Shown here piece by piece: positions 63,631-64,000 of a DNA stretch of 64,000 nt. The notes beneath the pieces were generated by a model that was not told where the DNA came from, did no database searches, and was given only the letters and a program-made list of their open reading frames with translations. The stretch is taken from NCBI RefSeq assembly GCF_000368145.1, contig NZ_KB849283.1, positions 1-64,000 on the forward strand. The letters run 5' to 3'. The number at the start of each line of letters is the position of its first letter. The first letter of the stretch is position 1. The DNA is from Acinetobacter guillouiae CIP 63.46 (lineage in GTDB: Bacteria > Pseudomonadota > Gammaproteobacteria > Pseudomonadales > Moraxellaceae). A program made the translations under genes and the position numbers.

Positions 63631-64000
63631 TTAAGGGTGAATAATGTCTAATTGGTACTGATCAAAACTTTTTCTTGGCTCTGTGACAACAAATTTAAAA
63701 GGATATGGGCTATTTTTAGGAATACGCTTAATTCCAACCAAACTTTCAATCAGATATTGCTCAGGTGTAATCACATGTGTAGCAATGACCTTATTTTGAG
63801 CTTTTAAGGTGACTCTTATTAGGGGTAATTCTAAGCTTTTAGAATATTGGTTATTGAGTTGACCCGAAAATTGAGTCTCGTCTCTACCAAGTGCTTTAAC
63901 TTTAAGATGACTAATCACAATTTGTTTATAGCGTTGATCAACAGTATCACACTGTAAGACGGCACAGGTTTGGGTAAAGACAGTATTTAAAAACGGATAA
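63631..64000 (-). CDS. DUF3426 protein, C-terminal part (5' end outside window)
   Basis: The frame is open to the window end. The visible 123 residues start PFLNTVFTQTC and have two cysteines (TCAVLQC), NNQYSKSLELPLIRVTLK and VITPEQYLIES, which match the DUF3426 family, a group with a zinc ribbon at its N-terminus (not in view). It would be an envelope-associated protein of unknown role. A 95-codon frame from a GTG at 63918 is an internal part of it. Confidence 0.75.
   Translation of the reverse strand, partial: YPFLNTVFTQTCAVLQCDTVDQRYKQIVISHLKVKALGRDETQFSGQLNNQYSKSLELPLIRVTLKAQNKVIATHVITPEQYLIESLVGIKRIPKNSPYPFKFVVTEPRKSFDQYQLDIIHP

Overview
The window looks like an Acinetobacter chromosome, or a close relative in the Moraxellaceae. 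It is AT-rich. It carries a Bap-like SwmB-repeat adhesin, a fused tyrA-aroA gene, a PstB with a long N-terminal extension, the gene order DUF3426-fis-purH-purD, and several extragenic repeats. The assignment is inference from gene content and base composition; no database was searched.

Layout. Bases 1-8,500 hold the 3' end of the adhesin, a YigZ-family protein, an acetyltransferase, a double universal stress protein, an O-methyltransferase and a Rieske oxygenase. Bases 7,310-12,311 are a PhoB-type pst phosphate-uptake operon. Bases 12,785-22,993 hold dctA, an SohB-like protease, an acyl-CoA dehydrogenase, a DJ-1/PfpI protein, pheA, tyrA-aroA and small unknown genes. Bases 23,179-34,560 are an RNA-repair / Ro locus (below). 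Bases 34,610-43,300 hold yaaA, hydrolases, an HD protein, a GFA protein, two lipoprotein genes and a MITE-like repeat. Bases 43,304-48,575 are dnaE-trmJ-cysE. Bases 49,060-54,869 hold an AAA ATPase, a patatin overlapping a kinase-like gene, tRNA-Leu(UAG), an esterase and gloB. Bases 55,869-58,572 are metQNI. Bases 59,890-64,000 are purD, purH, fis and a DUF3426 gene cut by the window end.

The standout is the RNA-repair / Ro locus. rtcR (sigma-54 activator with a CARF-type sensor) is on +. rnz, rsr (Ro60/TROVE), a non-coding array, a bS21-like gene, a membrane protein gene, rtcB, a small ORF, a DIP1984-family gene, a CPCC gene broken by a MITE, and rtcA are on -. The array (28,565-29,400, minus strand) has seven tandem RNA elements, possibly eight. 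All share a 5' strand (CAAAUGC, then GGACUACAU) that pairs with a conserved 3' strand (GUCU, then UUUGUUG). Four of them carry a circularly permuted tRNA-like domain in the order T-arm, closed acceptor stem, D-arm. That is the architecture of bacterial YrlA-type Y RNAs. The other three are short Ro-stem-only or hairpin-capped forms. rsr and rtcB each have a near-perfect sigma-54 promoter with a shared upstream region, so RtcR probably switches on both transcription units together. Ro protein, many Y RNAs, RNA ligase, RNA cyclase, a spare bS21 and tRNase Z together suggest a stress-induced system for repair or surveillance of tRNA and ribosomal RNA.
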